This document shows positions 16,771 to 24,757 of a stretch of DNA of 64,000 bases, piece after piece (positions within the stretch are counted from its first letter, which is position 1; the number at the start of each line of letters is the position of its first letter). Under the pieces are notes generated by a model. The model saw only the letters and a program-made list of their open reading frames with translations. It ran no database searches and was not told the DNA's origin. The stretch is taken from positions 62,001-126,000 of the forward strand of contig NZ_JBBCMA010000007.1 of assembly GCF_037152535.1 (NCBI RefSeq). The letters run 5' to 3'. Source of the DNA: Leclercia sp. AS011 (lineage in GTDB: Bacteria; Pseudomonadota; Gammaproteobacteria; Enterobacterales; Enterobacteriaceae). A program made the position numbers and the translations under genes.

Positions 16771-16938
16771 ATTGTGACCTTTTTGAGTGTTGGGGTGAGG
16801 GAACCCAATAAAAACCGCCGCATCATACTGCTTTCATTCGGCTTTGCAATGGCTAATTTTCACGCAATCGTTAACCTGGTTTGCTTTGCCCGGCCTGCGG
16901 CGTAAACTACTGCCGTTTTTTATCTGAATGAGACGACG

Positions 16939-17181
16939 ATGACCGATCTGTTTTCCAGCCCAGACCATACTCTTGACGCCCAGGGCCTGCGCTGCCCGGA
17001 GCCCGTCATGATGGTGCGCAAAACCGTGCGCATGATGCAATCCGGCGAAACGCTGTTAATTATCGCCGACGATCCGGCCACCACCCGCGATATTCCGGGC
17101 TTCTGTACCTTTATGGAACATGAGCTGCTGGCGCAGGAGACTGATGCCCTGCCTTACCGTTACCTGTTACGTAAAGGGTAG
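16939..17181 (+). CDS. tusA: Sulfurtransferase TusA
   Basis: An 80-residue sulfur carrier. The motif LRCPEPVM holds the persulfide-forming Cys19. TusA takes sulfur from IscS and passes it to TusD in the pathway for 2-thiouridine at the tRNA wobble position, and also affects other sulfur routes. Its length and sequence match the E. coli protein (81 residues) closely. It is divergent from yhhQ. A REP/BIME palindrome follows 6 nt after the stop codon. Confidence 0.96.
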   Translation: MTDLFSSPDHTLDAQGLRCPEPVMMVRKTVRMMQSGETLLIIADDPATTRDIPGFCTFMEHELLAQETDALPYRYLLRKG

Positions 17182-17186
17182 TTTTT

Positions 17187-17247
17187 GTAGGCCGGGTCAG
17201 GCGTAGCCGCCACCCGGCATGCCCGGCGGCGCTGCGCTTGTACGGGC
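17187..17247. repeat. REP/BIME palindrome downstream of tusA
   Basis: Contains paired REP-type units: GCCGGGTCAGGCG with the downstream CCGCCACCCGGC, then GCCCGGCGGCGCTGCGC. These are standard enterobacterial REP consensus elements that fold into imperfect stem-loops in 3' untranslated RNA. Confidence 0.85.
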
Positions 17248-17351
17248 TTACGATTGCCATTTCGTTTGACCTTCATCACCAAAATAAACCACCATTTCAT
17301 TTTTTGGCGCTTTTTGTGAAGTGCTTCACCCTCGCTTTCCAGGCCGTAGTC

Positions 17352-17383
17352 TAGTTATTAAACGTATAACTAAAACGACGTTT
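17352..17383. promoter_or_regulatory. Palindromic operator candidates upstream of the TRAP operon
   Basis: A perfect inverted repeat TAGTTAT-N7-ATAACTA at 17352-17372 is followed at once by a second small palindrome, AAACG-A-CGTTT, at 17373-17383. They sit 35-66 nt before the dctP-type start codon, where a repressor or activator of the operon would bind. No regulator gene is adjacent. The repeat is seen directly; its function is inferred. Confidence 0.5.
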
Positions 17384-17417
17384 CGATACCTACCCTCACT
17401 ACCCTGGAGTTGACTCG

Positions 17418-18389
17418 ATGAAAACGACCCTCAAGCCGTTGCTGGCCGCTCTGTGTCTGTCTGCTGTCGCTGCCTCAGTTTCTGCTCAAACCATCAAAGC
17501 TGCCGACGTGCATCCTGAAGGCTACCCGAACGTGGTAGCGGTGCAGCACATGGGTGAAAAACTCAAACAACAAACCGACGGCAAGCTGGAGATGAAAGTC
17601 TTCCCCGGCGGCGTGCTGGGGGATGAAAAGCAGATGATTGAGCAGGCCCAGCTGGGTGCCATCGATATCATCCGCGTCTCTATGGCCCCGGTGGCCGCGA
17701 TCCTGCCGGATATCGAAGTCTTTACGCTGCCCTACGTCTTCCGCGACGAAGACCATATGCACAAAGTGATCGACGGCGATATCGGCAAGCAGATCGGTGA
17801 GAAGCTGACTGCCAACCCGAAATCCCGCCTGGTGTTCCTCGGCTGGATGGACTCCGGCACGCGTAACCTGATCACCAAGAATCCGGTAGTGAAACCGGAG
17901 GATCTGAAAGGGATGAAGATCCGTGTTCAGGGCAGCCCGGTGGCGCTGGCCACCCTGAAAGACATGGGGGCCAACTCGGTGGCGATGGGGGTCAGCGAAG
18001 TCTACAGCGGCATGCAGACCGGGGTGATTGACGGAGCGGAAAACAACCCGCCGACCTTCGTTGCCCATAACTACATGCCGGTGGCGAAAAACTACACCCT
18101 CAGCGGCCACTTTATCACCCCGGAAATGCTGCTCTACTCCAAAGTGAAGTGGGACAAACTGAGCGCCGACGAGCAGGAAAAGATTAAGACCCTCGCCCGC
18201 GAAGCACAGATGGAGCAGCGCAAACTCTGGCAGGCCTACAACACCCAGGCGCTGGAAAAAATGAAGGCCGGCGGCGTGCAGTTCCATGACATCGACAAGT
18301 CGGTGTTTATCAAAGCGACGGAGCCGGTGCGCGCCCAGTATGGCGATAAGCATCAGGATCTGATGAAAGCGATCGCTGACGTTCAGTAA
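17418..18389 (+). CDS. TRAP transporter periplasmic solute-binding protein (DctP family)
   Basis: A 323-residue exported binding protein with a signal peptide ending near residue 23 (ASVSA-Q). The DctP hallmarks are present: the GGVLGDEKQMIEQAQLGAID stretch and DLKGMKIRVQGSPVA around residue 165, where the Arg normally binds the substrate carboxylate. It captures an organic acid and delivers it to the membrane subunits encoded next. The sequence is clearly unlike YiaO of E. coli, so the substrate should not be assumed to be 2,3-diketo-L-gulonate. A clear GGAG site precedes the ATG. This three-gene operon is absent between zntA and tusA in K-12. Confidence 0.9.
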   Translation: MKTTLKPLLAALCLSAVAASVSAQTIKAADVHPEGYPNVVAVQHMGEKLKQQTDGKLEMKVFPGGVLGDEKQMIEQAQLGAIDIIRVSMAPVAAILPDIEVFTLPYVFRDEDHMHKVIDGDIGKQIGEKLTANPKSRLVFLGWMDSGTRNLITKNPVVKPEDLKGMKIRVQGSPVALATLKDMGANSVAMGVSEVYSGMQTGVIDGAENNPPTFVAHNYMPVAKNYTLSGHFITPEMLLYSKVKWDKLSADEQEKIKTLAREAQMEQRKLWQAYNTQALEKMKAGGVQFHDIDKSVFIKATEPVRAQYGDKHQDLMKAIADVQ

Positions 18390-18408
18390 CCCTCTGCGTG
18401 GAGGACGT

Positions 18409-18918
18409 ATGTCCGAACACTATCTGAAGTGGATGGATCGCCTGTACCTGCTCGCCATGGCCGTGGCGGGCGTTTCGTTGCTGGTGATGACCATCGTGAT
18501 CCCGATTGGGATTTTTTCCCGCTACGTCCTCAATCGTGGCGAGTCCTGGCCGGAGCCGATTGCCATCATCTGCATGGTGACCTTTACCTTTATCGGCGCA
18601 GCGGTGGGCTACCGCGCCGGATCGCATATCGCAGTAAACATGCTCACCGACCGTCTGCCTGCGGCGTTAAAAACGCTGTGCGCCAAGGTGGTGGATGTGC
18701 TGATGCTGCTGATTTCGCTGCTTATCTTCTGGTACAGCTATCTGCTCTGCATCGAACTGTGGGAACAGCCGGTGGCGGAGTTCCCGGTTCTCACCTCCGG
18801 CGAGAGCTATCTGCCGCTGCCCATCGGTTCAGCGATCCTCATTTTGTTTGTTCTTGAGCGCCTGCTGTTTGGCTCCCAGGAAAACCGCCCGGTCGTGCTG
18901 ATCGGCAACCACAGTTAA
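18409..18918 (+). CDS. TRAP transporter small membrane subunit (DctQ family)
   Basis: A 169-residue protein with four hydrophobic helices, the standard DctQ layout, and a tryptophan in the conserved RGESWPEP stretch near residue 46. It forms a complex with the large DctM subunit and is needed for uptake driven by the sodium gradient. It begins 19 nt after the binding-protein gene behind GGAGG and ends 10 nt before the large-subunit gene, so the three are one operon. Confidence 0.9.
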   Translation: MSEHYLKWMDRLYLLAMAVAGVSLLVMTIVIPIGIFSRYVLNRGESWPEPIAIICMVTFTFIGAAVGYRAGSHIAVNMLTDRLPAALKTLCAKVVDVLMLLISLLIFWYSYLLCIELWEQPVAEFPVLTSGESYLPLPIGSAILILFVLERLLFGSQENRPVVLIGNHS

Positions 18919-18928
18919 GGGGTGAATT

Positions 18929-20215
18929 ATGGATGCGTTTGTTTTGCTCTTCACCCTCGCCATTTTGCTGGCGCTGGGGATGCCGGTGGCTTTTGCCGTC
19001 GGGTTAAGTGCAGTGGCCGGGGCGCTGTGGATCGATCTGCCGCTGGAGGCGCTGATGATCCAGATCACCAGCGGGGTGAATAAATTTACCCTGCTCGCGA
19101 TCCCGTTCTTTATCCTCGCCGGGGCGATCATGGCGGAAGGGGGTATCGCCCGTCGGCTGGTGAACTTCGCCTATATCTTTGTCGGCTTTATTCGCGGCGG
19201 ACTGTCACTGGTGAATATCGTCGCCTCGACCTTTTTCGGTGCGATTTCCGGCTCGTCGGTGGCGGATACCGCCTCCATCGGCAGCGTGATGATCCCGGAG
19301 ATGGAGAAGAAGGGCTATCCGCGCGAATACGCCGCAGCGGTGACCGCCAGCGGCTCGGTGCAGGCGATCCTGATCCCGCCCAGCCACAACTCGGTGATCT
19401 ACTCCCTGGCGGCAGGCGGGACGGTGTCGATTGCGACGCTGTTTATCGCCGGGGTGCTGCCGGGGCTGCTGCTCGGGCTGTGCCTGATGATCCTGTGCCT
19501 GGGCTTTGCCCATAAGCGCGGGTATCCGAAAGGCGAGCGGATCCCCTTTAAGCAGGCGCTGAGGATTTTCTTCGATGCCCTGTGGGGGCTGATGACGGTG
19601 GTGATTATCCTCGGCGGCATTTTGTCGGGGATCTTTACCGCCACCGAATCGGCGGCGGTCGCCTGCCTGTGGGCCTTCTTTGTCACCATGTTTATCTACC
19701 GCGACTACAAGTGGAGCGAGCTGCCGAAGCTGATGTGCCGCACGGTGAAGACGGTGACCATCGTGATGATCCTGATCGGCTTTGCGGCGGCGTTTGGCGC
19801 GGTGATGACCTACATGCAGCTGCCGATGCGGATCACCGAGTTCTTCACCTCGCTGTCGGACAACAAGTACGTGATCCTGATGTACCTCAACGTCATGCTG
19901 CTGCTGATTGGCACCCTGATGGACATGGCACCGATCATCCTGATCCTGACCCCGGTGCTGCTGCCGGTAACCAACTCGCTGGGCATCGATCCGGTGCACT
20001 TCGGGATGATCATGATGGTGAACCTCGGGATCGGGCTGATTACCCCGCCGGTGGGGTCGGTGCTGTTTGTCGCCAGTGCGGTGAGTAAGCAGAAGATCGA
20101 GAGCGTGGTCCGGGCGATGCTGCCGTTCTACGGCATGCTGCTGGTGGTGTTGGGGATGGTGACCTACATCCCGGCGATATCGCTGTGGCTGCCGCGGATG
20201 TTAGGCATGCAGTAG
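18929..20215 (+). CDS. TRAP transporter large membrane subunit (DctM family)
   Basis: A 428-residue permease with about twelve hydrophobic segments. It carries the DctM signatures, including the glycine-rich start LALGMPVAFAVGLSA, ISGSSVADTASIGSVMIPEM near residue 108 and a GLITPPVGSVLF repeat near the end. It is the transmembrane channel of the TRAP system and uses a sodium gradient, not ATP. It is convergent with zntA; a BIME lies between them. The family is certain; substrate is unknown. Confidence 0.92.
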   Translation: MDAFVLLFTLAILLALGMPVAFAVGLSAVAGALWIDLPLEALMIQITSGVNKFTLLAIPFFILAGAIMAEGGIARRLVNFAYIFVGFIRGGLSLVNIVASTFFGAISGSSVADTASIGSVMIPEMEKKGYPREYAAAVTASGSVQAILIPPSHNSVIYSLAAGGTVSIATLFIAGVLPGLLLGLCLMILCLGFAHKRGYPKGERIPFKQALRIFFDALWGLMTVVIILGGILSGIFTATESAAVACLWAFFVTMFIYRDYKWSELPKLMCRTVKTVTIVMILIGFAAAFGAVMTYMQLPMRITEFFTSLSDNKYVILMYLNVMLLLIGTLMDMAPIILILTPVLLPVTNSLGIDPVHFGMIMMVNLGIGLITPPVGSVLFVASAVSKQKIESVVRAMLPFYGMLLVVLGMVTYIPAISLWLPRMLGMQ

Positions 20216-20220
20216 TGAAA

Positions 20221-20311
20221 ATGCCGGGCGGCGCTGCGCTTGCCCGGCCTACGGTTCAAGGATATTGCGGTTTTGTAGGCCCGGTAAGGCGTAGCCGCCA
20301 CCGGGCGCTTT
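20221..20311. repeat. REP/BIME between the TRAP operon and zntA
   Basis: Two REP units in opposite orientation: GCCGGGCGGCGCTGCGC with CCCGGCCTAC, then GTAGGCCCGGTAAGGCG with GCCGCCACCGGGCG, ending in a T-run. It fills the gap between convergent stop codons and probably protects or terminates both transcripts. Confidence 0.85.
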
Positions 20312-20312
20312 T

Positions 20313-22499
20313 TTACCGACGACGCAACAGCCGCAGCGCGTTCGCCGTCACCAGTACCGTTGCCCCGGTATCCGCCAGCACCGCCAGCCATAATCCCGTC
20401 ATCCCCAGCAGGGTAGTCACCAGGAATATCCCTTTCAGCCCCAGCGCGATAGCGATGTTCTGACTGATATTGGCGCGGGTGGCGCGGGCCAGACTTATCA
20501 TCTGCGCCAGCCCGGTCAGGCGGTTGTGGGTCAGCGCCGCGTCGGCGGTCTCCAGCGCCACGTCGGTGCCGCTGCCCATCGCAATTCCAAGCGTGGCCGC
20601 TTTCATCGCCGGGGCGTCGTTAATCCCGTCGCCGACCATCGCCAGCGGCATGTCCGCATTCAGGGCCGTCACCGCCTGCACTTTATCGGCAGGCAGCAGC
20701 CCGGCGCGGAAATCGAGCCCCAGCTCACCGGCAATGGCCGCGGCAGCGCGTGGGTTATCGCCGGTCAGGATCACGCCGTTGACCCCTAGCTGATTCAGGG
20801 CCTGCACGGCCTCTTTCGCGTCTTCCCGCAGGGTATCCCGCAGCGCCACCAGACCTTTTGCCACGCCGTCCTGGACCACCATCACCACCGTCTGCCCGGC
20901 CTGCTCCAGGGTCCCGATGTGCGCCGCCAGTTGCGGAGCAGGGAATTTATCCGCGGCACAAATCAGCACCTTGCTGCCCGCGACCACGGCTTCAATTCCC
21001 GAGCCCATCAGCGCGCGCTGGTCGGTTGCCGCCGGAACAGCCAGCCCGCGAGCCTGCGCTTCCCGCACAATCGCCTGCGCCAGTGGGTGAGTTGAACCTT
21101 GCTCCACCGCAGCGGCCAGGGTGAGCAGATCCTGCTCGCGGATCGCGTGCGGATAAATGCCCGTCACCTGCGGCTTACCCACCGTCAGGGTGCCGGTCTT
21201 GTCGAATGCCACCTGCTGCACCTGCGCCAGCTGTTCCAGCGCGGCACCGCCCTTAATCAGCGCCCCACGACGAGCAGCGGCGGCCAACCCGGAGGTGATG
21301 GCCGCCGGGGTGGAGATCACCAGCGCACAGGGGCAGCCAATCAGCAGCAGAGTCAGCCCTTTGTAGATCCAGCCCTCCCAGGCGGCACCGAACAGCAGCG
21401 GCGGCACGACGGCCACCAGCAGCGCAATCAGCATAATCACCGGGGTATAGATCCGGCTGAAACGGTCGATAAAACGCTCCACCGGGGCACGGCGCTCTTC
21501 CGCCTCTTCGATCAGCTTCAGGATGCGGTCGATGGCGCTGTCGCCCGGTTCGGACAGCACCGTCAGCTGCACCAGACGATCGACGCTGGTGGCCCCTGCG
21601 GGGACTTTTTCCCCCGCCGCGCGATCGACCGGAATGGATTCGCCGGTCAGGGCGCTTTCGTCAAAACTGGCCGCAGCGGTGAGCAGCGTCCCGTCGGCAG
21701 GCAGACGGCCCCCGGCGGCAACTTCAATCACATCCCCCGGACGCAGCGCGGCAATGGGCACGGTTTTACGCTCGCCATTAATCACCTGCGTAGCCGTTTC
21801 CGGCTTCAGCGCCATCAGGGCGCTGACCCCTTTCCGCGCCCGGCTGGCCGCCCAGCCTTCGAGCCGCTCGCCAATCAGAAACAGCAGCAGCACCATCGCG
21901 GCTTCCGCCGTGGCACCGATAAACAGCGCCCCGATGGCGGCCACGCTCATCAGCGTCTCAATGGCGAACCAGCTGCCGCTTTTCATCAGGCGCAGCGCCT
22001 GACGGGCAACCGGCCAGAGCCCGACCAGAGTGGTGGCGATAAAGGCGAGGTTGCCGAGCGGGTGGTTGACCTGTTCCAGCCCCCAGCTTATGCCCATCAA
22101 CAGAACAAGCGTGATGAGCGGCAGGTTGTCGCGCAGCACGGAGGCTTTTTCGGCGGGGGCATTTTCATTGCGCAGCGTATAGCCCGCACTGATCACCGCC
22201 GCTTCGACCTGGGCGCTGACGTTGCTGCCTGCATCGACCAGCAGTTTTTCGGTGGCAAACAGCACCTGGACGTGATTGACGCCCGCGACCTGGCGGACGG
22301 CGGTTTCCACCTTGCGGGCGCAGGCGGCGCAGTCCATGCCGTTGACCACCCAGCTGTAACGCTGGCCCTGAACAGGGGCCTCGGCTTCGGGCTGCACAGG
22401 AGCATGATCCGCAGCGCAGCAGGTCGCTTTGGCGGGAAGGGGGGCGAGCTTAAGCGCCGAAAACTGCGGCACTTTTTTAGGTGTTTCTGGAGTCGACAT
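20313..22499 (-). CDS. zntA: Zinc/cadmium/lead-exporting P-type ATPase ZntA
   Basis: A 728-residue P1B-type ATPase that pumps Zn(II), Cd(II) and Pb(II) from the cytoplasm. The N-terminal metal-binding domain has GMDCAAC at 54-60. The transmembrane metal site CPC is at 389-391, the phosphorylated Asp433 lies in DKTGTLT, and GDGINDAPA is near the C-terminus. The poorly conserved leader upstream of the first domain has CCAAD where E. coli has a longer Cys-rich NDCCCDGAC run. The start at 22499 matches the family. Zinc control is by ZntR through the operator just upstream. Confidence 0.95.
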   Translation of the reverse strand: MSTPETPKKVPQFSALKLAPLPAKATCCAADHAPVQPEAEAPVQGQRYSWVVNGMDCAACARKVETAVRQVAGVNHVQVLFATEKLLVDAGSNVSAQVEAAVISAGYTLRNENAPAEKASVLRDNLPLITLVLLMGISWGLEQVNHPLGNLAFIATTLVGLWPVARQALRLMKSGSWFAIETLMSVAAIGALFIGATAEAAMVLLLFLIGERLEGWAASRARKGVSALMALKPETATQVINGERKTVPIAALRPGDVIEVAAGGRLPADGTLLTAAASFDESALTGESIPVDRAAGEKVPAGATSVDRLVQLTVLSEPGDSAIDRILKLIEEAEERRAPVERFIDRFSRIYTPVIMLIALLVAVVPPLLFGAAWEGWIYKGLTLLLIGCPCALVISTPAAITSGLAAAARRGALIKGGAALEQLAQVQQVAFDKTGTLTVGKPQVTGIYPHAIREQDLLTLAAAVEQGSTHPLAQAIVREAQARGLAVPAATDQRALMGSGIEAVVAGSKVLICAADKFPAPQLAAHIGTLEQAGQTVVMVVQDGVAKGLVALRDTLREDAKEAVQALNQLGVNGVILTGDNPRAAAAIAGELGLDFRAGLLPADKVQAVTALNADMPLAMVGDGINDAPAMKAATLGIAMGSGTDVALETADAALTHNRLTGLAQMISLARATRANISQNIAIALGLKGIFLVTTLLGMTGLWLAVLADTGATVLVTANALRLLRRR

Positions 22500-22536
22500 G
22501 GCACTCTCCGGCAATGATAATTTTCTCATTAACCGC

Positions 22537-22568
22537 AGTATGCACTCTGGAGTCGACTCCAGAGTCAA
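22537..22568 (-). promoter_or_regulatory. zntA promoter with ZntR operator
   Basis: A perfect 22-bp palindrome, ACTCTGGAGTC and its complement, at 22544-22565, lies between a -35 TTGACT (22563-22568) and a -10 CATACT (22537-22542) on the minus strand. The spacer is 20 bp, the over-long spacing typical of MerR-family promoters, which ZntR bound to zinc untwists. The E. coli zntA promoter has the same palindrome. Confidence 0.92.
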
Positions 22569-22575
22569 GCGCTAT

Positions 22576-23202
22576 TTAAATATACAGCGAACGCACAATC
22601 AGGAAGTGCCCGGCGAAGTAGCAGGCTGCAGCGATGGCGTTATCGGCGCGGAAACGACGGCGATAGTGGCTACCCAGCCAGACGATATTCCCCAGCAGCA
22701 GGAGCGTAGCGCCGATGAAGGCCGACAGGGCCGGTGCCGTCGGGCGGAAGAACCACAGCTCGCCCGCCAGCCAGACCATCACCAGGGTCATAGCGATAAA
22801 GGTACACACCGCCCAGCGCAGCTCTTCCAGACGCGACCAGATCACGGCGATCAGCAGCGCGCCAATCACCAGCAACGCCAGCGGCAGCGGCCAGAAGAAC
22901 GACAGGGTCATCTGGCTGGCGAAATAGATGGTGTAGAGCAGGTGCGATAAGAAGAACGCCCCCACGGCATACAGCAGACGCTGGCGCGGCAGTAGGGTCA
23001 GGGCATCACCGGCCAGCGACGCGCAGAGCCCGGCGAGCACCAGATAGCTGATGGCGTTAAACATTGGTGCCTGCCAGGCCAGCAGCAGGAGCAGCAACAA
23101 GGTAACGGGTTTAAACAGCCAGCGCTGCCAGGCAGGGCCGCGGTAGGACGCATCGACATACAGCCATGCGGAGAAACAGACAGCGATAAATGACCAAAGC
23201 AT
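22576..23202 (-). CDS. yhhN: YhhN/TMEM86-family membrane protein (lysoplasmalogenase-like)
   Basis: A 208-residue integral membrane protein with about eight hydrophobic segments, matching E. coli YhhN. The family includes mammalian TMEM86, which hydrolyses lysoplasmalogen vinyl ethers; the bacterial role is unproven. Family-type acidic residues in the membrane (AGDALTLLP near residue 64 and GELWFF near 146) are present. It lies upstream of zntA on the same strand, separated by the ZntR-controlled promoter, and is divergent from yhhM. Confidence 0.88.
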   Translation of the reverse strand: MLWSFIAVCFSAWLYVDASYRGPAWQRWLFKPVTLLLLLLLAWQAPMFNAISYLVLAGLCASLAGDALTLLPRQRLLYAVGAFFLSHLLYTIYFASQMTLSFFWPLPLALLVIGALLIAVIWSRLEELRWAVCTFIAMTLVMVWLAGELWFFRPTAPALSAFIGATLLLLGNIVWLGSHYRRRFRADNAIAAACYFAGHFLIVRSLYI

Positions 23203-23329
23203 ATTAAGTCCCTGTATCTGTTATTGTTGAATAAACAGTTTCACTTCAGTGTAGTGGTGCAGACGGGCCAATAGCAATGCACAGCGTGGCACGCTATTCT
23301 GATTTCAGCCTGGTCTTAAGGATTGTCCA

Positions 23330-23689
23330 ATGAGCAAGATGCCGCTTTTTTTTATTATCGTGCTGGCAATTATCATCATTGCCGCCTCGTTTCGCTTCGT
23401 GCAGCAGCGCCGTGAAAAGGCGGATAACGATGCCGCCCCGCTGCAGCAAAAGCAGGTGGTGGTGAGCAATAAACGGGAAAAAGCGCTCAACGATCGCCGC
23501 TCGCGACAGCAGCAGGTCACCCCTGCCGGTACCAGTATGCGCTATGAAGCGAGCTTTAAGCCGGAGAGCGGCGGTCTGGAGATGACCTTTCGCCTCGATG
23601 AGAAGCAGTACCATCAGCTGACGGTAGGGGATAAAGGGACGTTAAGTTACAAGGGATCGCGGTTTGAAGGGTTTAGTCCGACGCCATGA
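23330..23689 (+). CDS. yhhM: DUF2500 family membrane-anchored protein YhhM
   Basis: A 119-residue protein with one N-terminal transmembrane helix (about residues 5-20), a charged, coiled linker rich in Arg and Gln, and a C-terminal beta-rich DUF2500 domain (about 68-119). It matches YhhM of E. coli; the function is not known. It is divergent from yhhN, and a REP unit follows its stop codon. Confidence 0.87.
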   Translation: MSKMPLFFIIVLAIIIIAASFRFVQQRREKADNDAAPLQQKQVVVSNKREKALNDRRSRQQQVTPAGTSMRYEASFKPESGGLEMTFRLDEKQYHQLTVGDKGTLSYKGSRFEGFSPTP

Positions 23690-23691
23690 TT

Positions 23692-23743
23692 TGCCGGGCC
23701 TACGGGTGTTGTAGGCCCGGTAAGTATCGCGCCACCGGGCAGA
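23692..23743. repeat. REP unit pair between yhhM and yhhL
   Basis: GCCGGGCCTACGGG followed by GTAGGCCCGGTAAG and GCGCCACCGGGCAG, forming an imperfect inverted pair of REP consensus units between two convergent genes. Confidence 0.8.
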
Positions 23744-23753
23744 AGGCCGCAGG

Positions 23754-24035
23754 TTATTTCTTCGCCTGCGCCTTAAACTTATTCATCCACACCAGCAGCT
23801 CGAACACGCCAAAAATAAACACCCGCAGCTGCTGCCAGCCGGTCATTTTCGGGCCATCTTTTGGCATGCCGTTTTTCAGCATCACCATCTGCAGGGCATG
23901 CATAAATGAGGTGAAGATCAGCGCCACGTTGACGAAGATATTCATCGGACGCGGGAAGGGGTGGACGAGGTTGAGCAGCAAAAAGGCCCAGACCCCGATC
24001 ATCAGCAAACGACCCAGATTAATCAGTACCGGCAT
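23754..24035 (-). CDS. yhhL: DUF1145 family inner membrane protein YhhL
   Basis: A 93-residue membrane protein with two or three hydrophobic helices, matching E. coli YhhL (DUF1145). No function is known. The start at 24035 (MPVLINLGRL) is chosen because the upstream open frame lies within rsmD and is not family-like. With this start it overlaps the end of rsmD by 17 nt, so it is probably translated from the rsmD transcript. Confidence 0.87.
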   Translation of the reverse strand: MPVLINLGRLLMIGVWAFLLLNLVHPFPRPMNIFVNVALIFTSFMHALQMVMLKNGMPKDGPKMTGWQQLRVFIFGVFELLVWMNKFKAQAKK

Positions 24036-24621
24036 CAGTCTCTCCTTGTGATTGACGGTGATAAAGACGATAGGCGACCTGTCCGGCCACTTTTTCCCGG
24101 TGCAGATCCCAGTGGGCGGGCACCGGCGGTAAACCGTTCTCGACCTCACTCTCGACGTAGATTAGCGCATCATCCGCCAGCCAGCCGTTGTTTTCCAGCA
24201 GCGTTAAGGTCTCTTCCAGCAGCCCTTTGCGGAACGGCGGATCGACAAACACTACGTCGTGCGGCTTGCCCGCCTGCGCCAGGAAGGCGAGGGTGTTGGT
24301 ATTCTCCACCTTTGCGTGCGCGGCTTTCAGGGTCACCAGGTTTTGCTGCAGCTGCTGGGCGACGCTGCGATCCATCTCCAGCAGCGTGGCGCTGGCGGCA
24401 TAGCGTGACAGGGCTTCGAGACCCAGCGCGCCGCTTCCGGCGAAGCAGTCCAGGCAGCGGGCATCTACCATTGAAGGGGCCAGCCAGTTAAACAGCGTCT
24501 CGCGAACGCGGTCGGTGGTCGGGCGCAGGCCGGGGCTATCCGGTACCGGCAGTTTACGGCCTCGCCACTGGCCGCCGATAATGCGTATCTGGCCCATGGC
24601 GGCACGGTTGGGTTTCTTCAT
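24019..24621 (-). CDS. rsmD: 16S rRNA (guanine-966-N2)-methyltransferase RsmD
   Basis: A 200-residue SAM-dependent methyltransferase that modifies G966 of 16S rRNA in the assembled 30S particle. The SAM-binding motif LDCFAGSGALGLEAL is near residue 57 and the catalytic DPPF motif (VFVDPPFRKG) near 127. The start at 24621 (MKKPNRA) follows the family. It is divergent from ftsY across 136 nt, the order conserved in E. coli. Confidence 0.95.
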   Translation of the reverse strand: MKKPNRAAMGQIRIIGGQWRGRKLPVPDSPGLRPTTDRVRETLFNWLAPSMVDARCLDCFAGSGALGLEALSRYAASATLLEMDRSVAQQLQQNLVTLKAAHAKVENTNTLAFLAQAGKPHDVVFVDPPFRKGLLEETLTLLENNGWLADDALIYVESEVENGLPPVPAHWDLHREKVAGQVAYRLYHRQSQGETDAGTD

Positions 24622-24757
24622 ATCTTTGCTCGGGTACACCGACGGCCTGCGCTTGCAGGCGGTGATGTGCGTTAAGTTAAGTGATAAACTATTTCATCAT
24701 TTTTTTAGCTTCCATGTATATAGCGCCAGTAATTAACCGCGAGGGGTGTAGTCGCAG

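Noticed and set aside
21099..22517. 472-codon plus-strand frame opposite zntA
   Set aside because: Antisense shadow of a well-conserved ATPase; no family-like motifs and no ribosome-binding site.
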